Shown: positions 52,141 to 60,713, counted from the first letter of the stretch. The stretch: 64,000 nt of DNA from Thermosphaera aggregans DSM 11486 (GCF_000092185.1 NC_014160.1:434001-498000); one strand, 5' to 3'. Numbers and translations are program-made. Notes: a model not told the origin generated them from the sequence alone.

Positions 52141-52578
52141 TTGAGCAATAGGAGAAGAGGCTTTTCCCATGAAAGAGATCTCGCCCAGAAGCTCTGGAAC
52201 CATGGTTTTGCAGTAATCCGTTCACCAGCAAGCGGTTCTAAGGCAAAAAACATTCTTTACCCTGATATTGTAGCAATTTACCATGGGAGAGTACTAGCCA
52301 TTGAAGCGAAGACTGTCAGGAAGGAGAGAACGATCTACTTGAAGGAACAGCAGGTTGAAAAGCTAATAGAATTCTCGAGGAGGGCTGGAGGCGAGGCGTT
52401 TGTAGCTGTGAAAATTGTGGGAACGGGGGAATGGAGATTTGTCAGCTTGAATAGCTTGCGAGAAACAGGGGGTTTAAAAATCACTAAGGCACACCTCTGT
52501 AACTCTCTCAAACTAGAGGACGTTATTTCGATTGTGAAAGGTGTGAGAAAGCTTGACGAGTTTGAAAAAACAGAATAA
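52141..52578 (+). CDS. hjc: Holliday junction resolvase Hjc
   Basis: The 145-residue protein is an archaeal Holliday junction endonuclease of the restriction-endonuclease fold. The catalytic residues are visible: Glu in GFSHERDLAQKL, Asp in YPDIVAI and the ExK pair in LAIEAKT, with the SPASGSKAK loop that positions DNA. Hjc cuts four-way junctions symmetrically during recombination. Length is normal for crenarchaeal Hjc. The gene is preceded by its own TATA box, and is divergent from the surface phosphoesterase. Confidence 0.92.
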   Translation: MSNRRRGFSHERDLAQKLWNHGFAVIRSPASGSKAKNILYPDIVAIYHGRVLAIEAKTVRKERTIYLKEQQVEKLIEFSRRAGGEAFVAVKIVGTGEWRFVSLNSLRETGGLKITKAHLCNSLKLEDVISIVKGVRKLDEFEKTE

Positions 52579-52605
52579 TTATTTCAATGTAAACTACTCA
52601 TTTCA

Positions 52606-52902
52606 CTATTGGGTGACTCTTTTCACCTTGTACTCTAACGATAACTCCTTATCAAACCTAATGTCAAATGAAACATCGACAGCAATCCTAGAGACTCCTA
52701 AATTTCTCATTCTTTCAACTATTTCGTCAATAAGTGTTGCAACTTCCGCGATGCTTGAAGCCTCGATAGCGGTTCCGAACGGGGTTACCTGGTACTTTAT
52801 GCCTCGATTCTTGATTATCTTAACCGCTTCTCTCACGTAGTCGCCTATGCTTGGACTTCCTGTGCCAATAGGGATAACGCGAATCACGGCCAACACTTTC
52901 AA
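52606..52902 (-). CDS. MTH1187/YqgV-family (DUF77) thiamine-binding-like protein
   Basis: The 98-residue protein matches the DUF77 family: MKVLAVIRVIPIGTGSPSIGDYVREAVKIIKNRG then KYQVTPFGTAIEASSIAEVATLIDEIVERMRNLGVSRIAVDVSFDIR. The fold is ferredoxin-like and forms tetramers; related YkoF and MTH1187 domains bind thiamine or small anions. It is convergent with hjc, 28 nt apart. ThiL at 758 is not linked, so a thiamine role is only a family-level suggestion. Confidence 0.9.
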   Translation of the reverse strand: MKVLAVIRVIPIGTGSPSIGDYVREAVKIIKNRGIKYQVTPFGTAIEASSIAEVATLIDEIVERMRNLGVSRIAVDVSFDIRFDKELSLEYKVKRVTQ

Positions 52903-52940
52903 GACTGAGCCACCTATTCTCAGGATATACTTCTAAAGAC

Positions 52941-53777
52941 TTAAGGATTTTCCCTGGGTAGATTCTTAACCCACTCTACAATGTCTGTGACGATTTTCAC
53001 CGCGCCTGGTTCAAAAAACAAGTTGTGTCCAAGATCGGGGTATATTTTCAACTCTTTAGGGAATGAAGGTATTAATTGGTAGGCTTTTTTGCTCGCCTCC
53101 GGAGGTATGACATTGTCTTTTTCCCCATGAATAAGCAGGACGGGAGTATTAATTTCCCCTGCTATGGTCCAGAACATAGATGATGCTTTAATCATTTCGT
53201 CCACGAGCTTGACTGATATTTCACTCAGACTGTATTCTATATCTTTTGCTCTTTGAAAACCCTCTGGTTTCTGCGGCAATCTCCTTTGTAAGGTGATCTT
53301 AGAATGCGGGGCAAGCCTTGACGCGAGGCTTAGAACAAGTCTTCTAGCCGGGGTTAAGGGGATTTGGAGGGCCGGGGCTAGCGCGATAACTCCCTTGGCG
53401 ATTTCTTTATAAGTTGCAACTGTTAAGAGCGCTATCAGCCCGCCCATACTGTGTCCTAGCAATATTATTTCGTCACCTCCCACGCGCCACTTGGCATAAT
53501 CGGAGAAGGCCTTCATATCCTCTATGAAGTTGTGAAAGCCCTCCACATACCCTCTTTCTCTATCGCTTGCCGTTCTCCCATGTCCCCTTTGATCGTGCAT
53601 GCAGAATCCAAATCCGTGCCTAGCAAATTCTTCAGCAACACTAATGTAGATTCCACTGTGCGCCCCCAATCCGTGTGAACCTATTATCAAAGTGTTAAAA
53701 GCTTTCTCCGGGATTACACACCGATAAAACACTCTTACGCCTGTTTCAAGTAGCGCATACTCTTCCACAGTCTTCAT
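52941..53777 (-). CDS. Alpha/beta hydrolase, monoacylglycerol lipase-like
   Basis: I start at ATG 53777 (MKTVEEYALL); the 44 codons open upstream lie in AT-rich sequence beyond the glutamine synthetase stop and do not resemble the family. The 278-residue protein has the oxyanion loop SHGLGAHSGIY, the DQRGHGRT strand, the nucleophile elbow GHSMGG, a late Asp in HGEKDNVIP and the catalytic His in LGHNLFFEPG. This arrangement matches Hydrolase_4 (monoacylglycerol lipase or lysophospholipase) enzymes. The substrate in an archaeon with ether lipids is unclear. It follows glutamine synthetase by 64 nt. Confidence 0.9.
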   Translation of the reverse strand: MKTVEEYALLETGVRVFYRCVIPEKAFNTLIIGSHGLGAHSGIYISVAEEFARHGFGFCMHDQRGHGRTASDRERGYVEGFHNFIEDMKAFSDYAKWRVGGDEIILLGHSMGGLIALLTVATYKEIAKGVIALAPALQIPLTPARRLVLSLASRLAPHSKITLQRRLPQKPEGFQRAKDIEYSLSEISVKLVDEMIKASSMFWTIAGEINTPVLLIHGEKDNVIPPEASKKAYQLIPSFPKELKIYPDLGHNLFFEPGAVKIVTDIVEWVKNLPRENP

Positions 53778-53841
53778 AACTATCCCTGAAAAATACAGCC
53801 AAGATATATTAACAAAGACATTGATATTAAACATTTTAAAC

Positions 53842-55137
53842 TTAAGAAATGTGTTCGAGAAGCTGGTATTCGAGAACGCTGGGAATGCTTCTCTCAGCGA
53901 CCACTTCACGCATCTTTAACTCCACATACTTTTCTATAAATGACCTAGTGAACACTGGTTTCAAATACTCGTGATCAGATAATAATTCTTCCAGAGCTTC
54001 CTTCAGCGACAATGGTAGTGTTTCAATATTTACAGGTAATTGCTTCTCGTGCAGATTCAACTCAACCCCGTCTCCAGGGTCTATTTTCTTTCTCAGCCCA
54101 TCCAATCCAGCTAGGACAATAGCGGATATTCCGAGATAAGGGTTCATTGAAGCATCAGGATTACGGATCTCAATGCTATCACCATTCCTCGGTACACGCA
54201 CCATAGTAGTTCGGTTTCCATAACCCCAAGCTATGTGAACTGGCGCCTCGAAGCCTGGGGACAGTCTCTTATAGCTGTTTAACGATGGATTTGTAAAGGC
54301 TACTAGGCTTCTAGCATGCTGCAGTATTCCCCCTATGAAATATCTCCCCTCCTGAGACAGGCCTTCATCTTCGAATAAAATATTTCGAGCACCTACCCAC
54401 AAGCTCAAGTGAAGGTGCAGACCGTTTCCGTAGTCATCGGGAAACGGCTTCGGCATAAATACCGCAGTTAATTTCTTCGCCCTCGAGATCTCGCGAATCG
54501 TCTTTATAGATAAGATCACGTTATCGCACGCCTCTAGAAGAGAAGTCGGATGGAATGAGATTTCATATTGGTTTAAAACCCCGTTTTCTCTGTGGATTTT
54601 AAACGGAACTATACCTGCCTGCGTGAGTGTGATAGTAATCTCTCTAAGAACTTCATACACCCTGGAGTTGATCGAGGTAAAATACTTTCCGACTCCTTGC
54701 CTCGTTAAACTCGTATTGTCCAAAGGTTGAGCGTGCAATAACTGTTTCCTTGAGTCGAGGTAGTGTCTTATTTTCTCAAGCATGAAGAACTCTAGTTCAA
54801 ACCCTACAAGCGCTTCTAATCCTTGCTCAGACAGGTATTTCTGGGCTTCCTCAGCCTTAAGCCGTGTATCTAGACAGTGCCTCTCGCCATTGAATTGGTA
54901 GAGTGCGCCGATGGCCAGTAACCCGTTACCATACCTTCTTAAATCAACTAGTTTCCCTGATGCTGGCTTGAGAATCAAGTCCCCGTTTTCAACCCTTGAA
55001 TAGCCGGGGAGGCTGGATCCGTCAACACCTGCCTTGAGTCCGTAAATACTTTCAGGTTTATTGTGGAGAAATATTTCAACCTCTCTATGTACTCCCGTTA
55101 TATCGGGGAATATTATCTTGATCTTTTCTTGCTCCAT
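53842..55137 (-). CDS. glnA: Glutamine synthetase type I
   Basis: The 431-residue protein has a beta-grasp N-terminal domain (DGSSLPGYSRVENGDLILKP), the metal-binding GFELEFFML segment, NGLHLHLSLW (the ammonia and metal site), TTMVRVPRNGDSIEIRNPDASMNPY (the ATP and glutamate Arg site) and ISAIVLAGLDGL. It lacks the adenylylation loop of the beta form, so it is of the short alpha type. The length is slightly below that of many GlnA (about 440-450). Gamma-glutamylation of other amines is possible for divergent members. It is divergent from an Lrp-family regulator, which probably controls it in response to amino acids. Confidence 0.9.
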   Translation of the reverse strand: MEQEKIKIIFPDITGVHREVEIFLHNKPESIYGLKAGVDGSSLPGYSRVENGDLILKPASGKLVDLRRYGNGLLAIGALYQFNGERHCLDTRLKAEEAQKYLSEQGLEALVGFELEFFMLEKIRHYLDSRKQLLHAQPLDNTSLTRQGVGKYFTSINSRVYEVLREITITLTQAGIVPFKIHRENGVLNQYEISFHPTSLLEACDNVILSIKTIREISRAKKLTAVFMPKPFPDDYGNGLHLHLSLWVGARNILFEDEGLSQEGRYFIGGILQHARSLVAFTNPSLNSYKRLSPGFEAPVHIAWGYGNRTTMVRVPRNGDSIEIRNPDASMNPYLGISAIVLAGLDGLRKKIDPGDGVELNLHEKQLPVNIETLPLSLKEALEELLSDHEYLKPVFTRSFIEKYVELKMREVVAERSIPSVLEYQLLEHIS

Positions 55138-55241
55138 GTTTCCACATACAGTGCTTCGACATTTGAAATGGTTTAAAAAATTTTAAAAGAAAAATTATAA
55201 AATTTTCATAATTTAATATCATGAAAATGAGAGGTTTTACA

Positions 55242-55694
55242 ATGATCACAGATGAGTTAGATAAAAGAATATTAGAGTTTTTACGAGAGGATTCAAGAGT
55301 AAGCTTAAAAGTAATAGCTGAAAATACTGGGAAGCCTGTATCCACTATTCATGAACGAATAAAGAAGCTGGTCAAGAATGGGATTCTAAGGAAATTCACT
55401 GTTCTGATAGATTACGGGAAAATGGGTTATGGGATAAAGGTTTTAATACTGATCAACGTGGACGGAAAACACATAATCGATGTTGAAAACTATGTTTCAC
55501 AACATCCTAATGTTCAAGCGGTGTACGATATTACAGGAGAATTTGATGTAGCAGTCTTAGCCGCTTTTAAATCAATGAGCGAGCTAGACAAGTTTGTGAA
55601 GTGGCTTTTGCAAAACCCGTTCATCAGGCAAACCAGGACCAGTATTGTTTTCAGAGTTGTTAAGGAAACGATTCACCTACCTTTAACCGATTAA
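55242..55694 (+). CDS. Lrp/AsnC-family transcriptional regulator
   Basis: The 150-residue protein has an N-terminal HTH (LDKRILEFLREDSRVSLKVIAENTGKPVSTIHERIKKLVKNG) and a C-terminal RAM domain (GIKVLILINVDGKH...VYDITGEFDVAVLAAFKSMSELDKFV). ATG 55242 has GAGAGGT upstream; ATGs at 55221 and 55227 lie too near the TATA-like ATTATAAAA. Divergent placement from glnA, with only about 100 nt AT-rich sequence between, suggests it regulates itself and glnA. Effector is likely an amino acid. Confidence 0.9.
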   Translation: MITDELDKRILEFLREDSRVSLKVIAENTGKPVSTIHERIKKLVKNGILRKFTVLIDYGKMGYGIKVLILINVDGKHIIDVENYVSQHPNVQAVYDITGEFDVAVLAAFKSMSELDKFVKWLLQNPFIRQTRTSIVFRVVKETIHLPLTD

Positions 55695-55718
55695 CTAGTC
55701 AACCTTATCACTCCCGCC

Positions 55719-56636
55719 TCACAACTTAAACTTGTTCTCCAAAATTGTTTGGTAAAGCTTCCTAATCCCTTCCTTTAAACGAATTGGGTTAAACTCTATC
55801 CGTTCTCTAAGCCCTGAAACATCCGCCACGCTGTGTTTAATCTCGCCTGCTCTGTATGTTTCATAAATAATGTTCACAGGACGCTTAACAATTTCCTTGA
55901 CTAAGCTAGCGAGGCCTATTATTCTCGTCCCGATGCCTGTCCCTACATTATATGTAGTACTCTCTAAAATGTCTCGTAATGTAATTTCCTCCATGACTTT
56001 TGCAACGTCTTCCACATGAATGAAATCCCTTGTCTGCAAGCCATCGCCATAGATTTCGAGGTTTTTGCTTTCGACAACATTAGTGAGGAGTTTTGATATA
56101 ACCCCGCGTAGCTAGGGTTTGACCTAGACCATATACGTTGAACAATCTCAAGGATACGTGTTTGAGCCCGTAAATCTTCGAGTAGTAATATTGGACTTGC
56201 TCACCGATAGGCTTGCTTAACCCATAAGGCGATAAAGGTTAACGGGATCGGTTTCACTAATCGGTGATTCAACAGGCTCGCCATATACTGTAGCCGAACT
56301 CAAGCATATAAAACGTATTCCTCTCTTAGCACACTCATAACCTACTCTTACAATATCTATTACTGTTTACATTAAAGTACTCGATAGGGTTTTGAATACT
56401 TTCCTCCACGTTCGCAAATGCGGCTGCATGCAGCACAATATCAAAACCATCGTATTCGTGAAAAGATCTCACATCTCCAACAGTAGTAGGGATATCATTC
56501 TCTTTCAGCCGAGAAATTCCTATTAATTGGCTCCCTCCAGGGAATCTAAAACTGTCATATCAAACTCTCTTCGTCTTAGACAAAGAGCTACACGATGCCT
56601 TATGATTCCTGCACTACCCGTCCCAAGCACTTTCAC
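55719..56636 (-). pseudogene. Broken NDP-sugar (UDP-glucose 4-) epimerase
   Basis: Read across frames on the minus strand, a complete SDR-type epimerase can be pieced together: a GTGSAGIIRH nucleotide loop (from TGxxGFIG), HAAAFANVEES, an LSSATVYGEP strand, then SKPIGEQVQYYYSKIYGLK with the YxxxK pair, LRLFNVYG, and an intact last 107 residues from QTRDFIHVEDVA. At least four single-base indels break it, near 56530, 56365, 56238 and 56110-56120, with in-frame stops after each. The GFIG glycine loop is also damaged. Several independent lesions make sequencing error unlikely. The function, if once present, was UDP-galactose or rhamnose supply. Confidence 0.88.
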
Positions 56637-56823
56637 AACTGACTCCTCTTCAACTACATCGTACTTTTGAGATGTTAGGTTTATTACTATGAAATATTGC
56701 GGGAAAGATTTTAAGAATGTGATGAGCCTAAAGCTTTGCGTTTTAAATTAAATTTTCAACAAAAACCTCTATTAACATTGGTTTTTTAAAGATTGAAAAA
56801 CTTAAGATTAATCGGTTATAACT

Positions 56824-57759
56824 ATGGACTTGAAGGCTTTGAGTTCTGAAATATCTAAAATAGTGGAGCAGGTTAAATCCTCGGTTGTAACAGTCTCAAC
56901 TCTCGTGGAACATCCCCTGAGCATTTTCGGGTATGAACCTGTTAAAGGCTTTGGCTCAGGATTCGTGGTCTCGAAAGGCTATGTTGTAACCAATGCTCAC
57001 GTAATCAAGGGTGCATCTAAGGTTACTGTGAGCTTTGTAGATGGATATGCTAGCAGAGCGGGGATAGTGGCAACCGACCCTACCAGGGATTTAGCCCTTC
57101 TCGAAACAGAAGAATATGGTTCTCCTATGAAACTGGGCGATTCCAGCAAGCTCAAGGTTGGCGAAATAGTGTTAGCAGTTGGGTCACCATTAGGGTTGTT
57201 TCAACACACTGTTACAATGGGTGTTGTAAGCGCTACAGGAAGAACCATTGTGGGGGAAAACATGGTTTTAGAGGATTTAATACAAACAGATGCAGCCATA
57301 AACCCTGGCAACAGCGGAGGCCCCTTAATAAATCTTGAAGGTGAAGCCGTTGGCGTAACAACGGCCATAATACCATTCGCTCAAGGCATAGGTTTCGCCA
57401 TACCTATAAACACCGTGAAGAGATTCCTCGGGATGATTGAAAAATATGGAAAACCGTTAAGAGCTTGGATAGGGGTCTACGTGGCCCCTCTAAACCCCAC
57501 GATAGCATCCGTTTACAACATTCCTGTCAAGCAGGGGCTCCTAGTAGTTAAAAGCATACCAGGCACACCGGCTTATAGGAGAGGGATCAGGGAGGGCGAC
57601 GTGATACTTCAAGCAAACCACATCCCAGTCACAAAGACCAGTGATTTGAAGGAAATAATTGAAGACAGTGTTGAAAAAGGCTTTGTAAATCTTTTGATTC
57701 AACGAGGTTTCAACACGTATTCTCTTGATGTAGAAATAATTATCCAACCTTTAGACTAG
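56824..57759 (+). CDS. HtrA/DegP-family serine protease, apparently cytoplasmic
   Basis: The 311-residue protein has a trypsin-like domain with the catalytic triad visible: His 59 in TNAHVI, Asp 89 in TRDLALLE and Ser 164 in GNSGGPL, with the oxyanion Gly present. One PDZ domain spans about 215-305 (QGLLVVKSIPGTPAYRRGIREGDVIL). There is no signal peptide or membrane segment, because residue 1 leads directly into a helix. It is therefore a cytoplasmic quality-control protease, or is secreted by an unusual route. Its own promoter lies in the 180 nt AT-rich region upstream. Confidence 0.92.
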   Translation: MDLKALSSEISKIVEQVKSSVVTVSTLVEHPLSIFGYEPVKGFGSGFVVSKGYVVTNAHVIKGASKVTVSFVDGYASRAGIVATDPTRDLALLETEEYGSPMKLGDSSKLKVGEIVLAVGSPLGLFQHTVTMGVVSATGRTIVGENMVLEDLIQTDAAINPGNSGGPLINLEGEAVGVTTAIIPFAQGIGFAIPINTVKRFLGMIEKYGKPLRAWIGVYVAPLNPTIASVYNIPVKQGLLVVKSIPGTPAYRRGIREGDVILQANHIPVTKTSDLKEIIEDSVEKGFVNLLIQRGFNTYSLDVEIIIQPLD

Positions 57760-57948
57760 ATAGTTATTTTTGATCGTCATTAAAATCCACCACATCTATG
57801 TAGTTAGTTTAATTTATGCATCTATGTAAAAATATTGTCAATGTTTCACCGGTATAATCCTGTTTTTTTCAACAGATTTGTTAAATAAAATTTTTAACCT
57901 ATATCTATACATACCGTAAAAACGACTATGTGCGATAAGGGTGGGTAT

Positions 57949-59190
57949 ATGAGTAATGAAGTAGTATTCCAGATAAAACTGGGTAAAAGACCAATACTGC
58001 TGCTAATAGCTGCAATTGTAGGTTTAATCGTGGGAGTAATTGTTGGAGAGCCTGTTAAGAACATAGCAATACTGGGAGAAATTTACATTGCCTTGCTAAA
58101 ATTCATTGTAGGCCCCTTAGTATTCCTTAGCATTGCATGGGCTGTTATGAGCATGGGAGACCTAGTTAAACTAGGTAAAATATTCATGGGGTTCCTACCA
58201 TACTGGGTCTTCATGGGATTAGCTTCAGTCGGCACAGCGTTCGCCATAGGCTCTATGTTGAAACCAGGTGCGGGGGTTCAACTACCCGGAGGACAGCAAG
58301 TTACACCTGTATCACTCACATTCGCAGACTATCTGAGAAACATTATTCCATCCAACTTCGTAGAAATGTTTCTAAATCTTAAAATGCTACAGATAATATT
58401 CACAGCCATACTTGTAGGCATAGCGGTTGGATTGATTGGAAGATCTACGCCCCCAGTCAAAGACTTCTTGTCAAAATTGTTCGAGTCACTGCTAGCGGTA
58501 GTTTATAAACTATTAGACTTCATTCTGTGGTATGGACCGATAGGTGTCTTCGCATTAATGGCTAATGTGGCCGCTGTAGTAGGTGTTATCGCTGTGGGGG
58601 CGTTCGCCAAACTCGTATTAGCCTTCTACTTAAGTGGATTAATTATGCTCTTCATAGTTCAACCTTTAATAATGGTGCTTGTTGCTAGGCTAAACCCGCT
58701 TAAGTTCTGGAAGAAATACTTCCCTGCCATGATAACCGCATTCTCCACGGCAAGCAGTAATGCAACGCTCCCTGTAACGATAAACACGGCCATAGAAGCA
58801 GGAGTTTCAAAAGAAGTAGCCACGGTAATATTGCCTGTCGCCGCGACAATTAACATGCAAGGTGCTTGCGCAACTATAACACTCTTCACGCTATTCGCTT
58901 TCCAAGCCTTGGGAATACCGTTAGGGTTTGGAGAAGTATTAACCCTGGTCGTCTTAGGTTTCCTCGGGGCAACAGCCGCTGCCGGAGTCCCCGGTGGAGC
59001 AGCTATTGTAGCAGTAGCCACAGCTGCAGCGCTTGGCATACCTGTTGAAGCCGCTGGCTGGATGGTTGGCGTCCACCCTGCCGTAGACCCGTTTGAAACA
59101 ATGTTAAATGTGATAGGAGACCCGTTAGGCGCCACAATAGTTTCAAAGTATGTAACAAAAGACTTTGACGAGGAGAAATGGAAAAAATAG
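57949..59190 (+). CDS. Dicarboxylate/amino acid:cation symporter-family transporter (GltPh fold)
   Basis: The protein of about 413 residues has the GltPh helix and hairpin order. Key positions differ from aspartate transporters. HP1 reads STASSNATLPVT, with Ala where GltPh has Arg 276. TM7 reads NMQGACAT in place of NMDGT, replacing sodium-site Asp 312 with Gln. TM8 reads HPAVDPFETMLNVIGD, so Arg 397, which binds the side-chain carboxylate, is Glu, while Asp 394, Asn 401 and Asp 405 equivalents remain. ATG 57949 is chosen because GGGTGGGT precedes it. The substrate is therefore probably not glutamate or aspartate. Confidence 0.9.
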   Translation: MSNEVVFQIKLGKRPILLLIAAIVGLIVGVIVGEPVKNIAILGEIYIALLKFIVGPLVFLSIAWAVMSMGDLVKLGKIFMGFLPYWVFMGLASVGTAFAIGSMLKPGAGVQLPGGQQVTPVSLTFADYLRNIIPSNFVEMFLNLKMLQIIFTAILVGIAVGLIGRSTPPVKDFLSKLFESLLAVVYKLLDFILWYGPIGVFALMANVAAVVGVIAVGAFAKLVLAFYLSGLIMLFIVQPLIMVLVARLNPLKFWKKYFPAMITAFSTASSNATLPVTINTAIEAGVSKEVATVILPVAATINMQGACATITLFTLFAFQALGIPLGFGEVLTLVVLGFLGATAAAGVPGGAAIVAVATAAALGIPVEAAGWMVGVHPAVDPFETMLNVIGDPLGATIVSKYVTKDFDEEKWKK

Positions 59191-59210
59191 TTTTCATTAT
59201 TTTATTTTTT
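59191..59210 (+). terminator. T-rich terminator after the symporter
   Basis: The 20 nt after the stop codon are almost all T with a few A and one C, ending in a run of six T. Oligo-T tracts without hairpins are the usual intrinsic terminators of archaea. It also isolates the convergent microgene at 59257. Confidence 0.55.
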
Positions 59211-59256
59211 AACATCTTAACCTTCACATTACTTATAATTTAAGCGCAGTTAAAAT

Positions 59257-59316
59257 TTATTTTTTCTTTTCTTCCTTCTTCTTTTTCTCTTCCTTCTTTG
59301 GTGGTTGCTGGCTCAT
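59257..59316 (-). CDS. Second 19-residue Lys/Glu-rich microprotein
   Basis: A 19-codon frame starts at ATG 59316 and ends in TAA. The product begins MSQQPPKKEE and continues with Lys and Glu only, ending KKK. GGGGTGGTG lies 4-12 nt upstream as Shine-Dalgarno, and TTAAATAA at 59345-59352 is a TATA box about 32 nt before the ATG, so the leader is very short. Length and composition match the microgene at 11565-11624 (19 residues, N-terminal 5-10 mixed, then K/E runs). Neither is an obvious part of a longer protein. Function unknown. Confidence 0.5.
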   Translation of the reverse strand: MSQQPPKKEEKKKKEEKKK

Positions 59317-59344
59317 TCACACCACCCCTTTACGGGGTCACTTA

Positions 59345-59352
59345 TTATTTAA
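59345..59352 (-). promoter_or_regulatory. TATA box for the second microgene
   Basis: On the minus strand this reads TTAAATAA, centred 32 nt before the ATG at 59316. Transcription would begin near 59322, just ahead of or within the ribosome-binding sequence. Confidence 0.45.
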
Positions 59353-59500
59353 GAAGGCCAAACTTAAAAAACTTATGATAGTATTTTTTGCATGCTAAAA
59401 GCCGTCTAAAACTTAATTATGAATTTATTAGTTAAAATTGAAAAGCGAAACCTTTAAATGTGTGCACCTATTCATATATTTTTGTGCACTGGTGGTTAAA

Positions 59501-59860
59501 ATGGCATGCTTTATCGCGCCGTTAACAATGGGCATAGTGGTTAAAATAATTGAAAAAATATTCAAAGCAACCGGAGGAAGATTAAAACTTAACATTCTCT
59601 CCAACATGCTGCTTGGAGGAAGCTTGATTTTAATGGCTGAGCATGCCTGGCACGGTGAAATAACAGTATATCCCCCATTCTTAACAGCAGCATCAAGTCC
59701 TGCAAATATGGCGGTAGCTATCGGCGAAATCTCTACTATTGGATTATTGATGACGTTAGGCGTTACCAGTTTATGGGCTGGAGGATTACTACTGGACATG
59801 AAGAGTTTAGAAATAAGCAGGAAAACAGAATTGAAGACCACTATGTCTCTGTCTCGTTAA
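59501..59860 (+). CDS. Small membrane protein (first gene of ferritin-like operon)
   Basis: The 119-residue protein starts at ATG 59501 with GGTGGT upstream; a longer frame from 59438 includes sequence before a TATA-like TTTAAATG and is rejected. It has three hydrophobic segments: CFIAPLTMGIVVKII, ILSNMLLGGSLILMAEHAW and STIGLLMTLGVTSLWAGGLLL. A conserved-looking AEHAWHGEI motif holds two His that could bind metal or haem. I recognise no named family. It is followed by another small membrane gene and a ferritin-like gene in one direction. Confidence 0.7.
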   Translation: MACFIAPLTMGIVVKIIEKIFKATGGRLKLNILSNMLLGGSLILMAEHAWHGEITVYPPFLTAASSPANMAVAIGEISTIGLLMTLGVTSLWAGGLLLDMKSLEISRKTELKTTMSLSR

Positions 59861-59894
59861 AAGTCTTAATAAGTTTACGACTAGGTGAAAAGGC

Positions 59895-60182
59895 TTGTAT
59901 GTGATAATTTTAGGAATAACCGCCGTTTTCTCCACTATCCTATGGTATAAGTACTTTGAGAACGACGAACTATTATTTAAAAATCTAGCACTTGTATCAT
60001 GGGCTGCGACAATTATGTTTTTCATAGACAAGATATATGCTTCAATACTGGAAGGGGAAGAATTCATAAATATTTCAGAAGAGTCGATCGCATTAGGGTT
60101 TTTACTATTGTTCATTGTTTTAACAATCTGGGTGGCATCTGTCATATGGATGGATCCAAGGAGGGTTTTTAAAAGAAAATAA
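59895..60182 (+). CDS. Small three-helix membrane protein
   Basis: The 95-residue protein begins at TTG 59895, with AGGTG 8 nt upstream, or GTG 59901. It has three hydrophobic segments: VIILGITAVFSTILWY, LALVSWAATIMFFIDKIYA and IALGFLLLFIVLTIWVASVIW, and ends in a basic tail RRVFKRK, so the C-terminus is probably cytoplasmic. No family or catalytic motif is recognised. Position between the first membrane gene (34 nt) and the ferritin-like gene (42 nt) suggests a common complex or regulon. Confidence 0.68.
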   Translation: MYVIILGITAVFSTILWYKYFENDELLFKNLALVSWAATIMFFIDKIYASILEGEEFINISEESIALGFLLLFIVLTIWVASVIWMDPRRVFKRK

Positions 60183-60224
60183 TTTTTCAACATAATTTTT
60201 TAACTTGCTGAATGATTCTATTAA

Positions 60225-60713
60225 ATGGTGAGATATTTGAAGAATGTTAATCTAGCCGGATTATTTAAAGCCATGAGCTTCAAGGAGAAGGAATATTCAG
60301 AAAAACTACTGTCCACGGTTGAAAAATTCAAGCACCCAGTACTCGCAGCCGTCTTCTCTGCAGTTGGATTGGATTCTTTAAAACATTCTAGACTTTACGA
60401 ATCATTGGCAAGACTGGCGGAGTCCGAGTCGCCATTTCTTAGCGAGTCAGAGTTTCGCGAGATTGAGAAATCTATTGAGGAGCATATAAAAGTTGAAGCC
60501 GAAATGGTGCGTTTAACCAAGGAATTGTTGGATAAGGCAAGTGATCCAAGAATGAAACTCATTCTCGAAGCTATATACAAGGATGAATTAATACACCATC
60601 AATTACTAGTTTCTATCAAAGATAAGCTGGCGAAAAAGGAAGCTTTCACAGAGGAAACAATGTGGGATGCTGTTTGGAAGGAAAGTCCATGGCATGGAAC
60701 ACCTGGTGGATGA
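60225..60713 (+). CDS. Ferritin/rubrerythrin-like diiron protein
   Basis: The 162-residue, four-helix protein has a ferritin-like pattern. Helix 1 holds KEKEYSEKL, helix 2 DSLKHSRLYESL, helix 3 EEHIKVEAEMVRL with two Glu, and helix 4 YKDELIHHQLL with a Glu and two His. Together these give an ExxH-type diiron site as in erythrin and rubrerythrin. No rubredoxin domain is attached, though the tail (SPWHGTPGG) is unusual. A role in peroxide reduction or metal handling is likely. It is the last gene of the small membrane-protein operon. Confidence 0.8.
   Translation: MVRYLKNVNLAGLFKAMSFKEKEYSEKLLSTVEKFKHPVLAAVFSAVGLDSLKHSRLYESLARLAESESPFLSESEFREIEKSIEEHIKVEAEMVRLTKELLDKASDPRMKLILEAIYKDELIHHQLLVSIKDKLAKKEAFTEETMWDAVWKESPWHGTPGG

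Noticed and set aside
56720-56760. GTGATGA C-box-like string near 56723
   Set aside because: No D box (CTGA) occurs within the next 50 nt, so a C/D sRNA is not supported.
58659-59135. 158-codon open frame antisense to the symporter
   Set aside because: It lies wholly within a well-supported transporter gene, is Ala/Pro/Thr-rich as expected from antisense of hydrophobic codons, and has no ribosome site.
59428-59841. 137-codon minus-strand open frame
   Set aside because: It overlaps the plus-strand membrane gene that has an ATG with GGTGGT upstream and belongs to an operon; the minus frame has no such signals.
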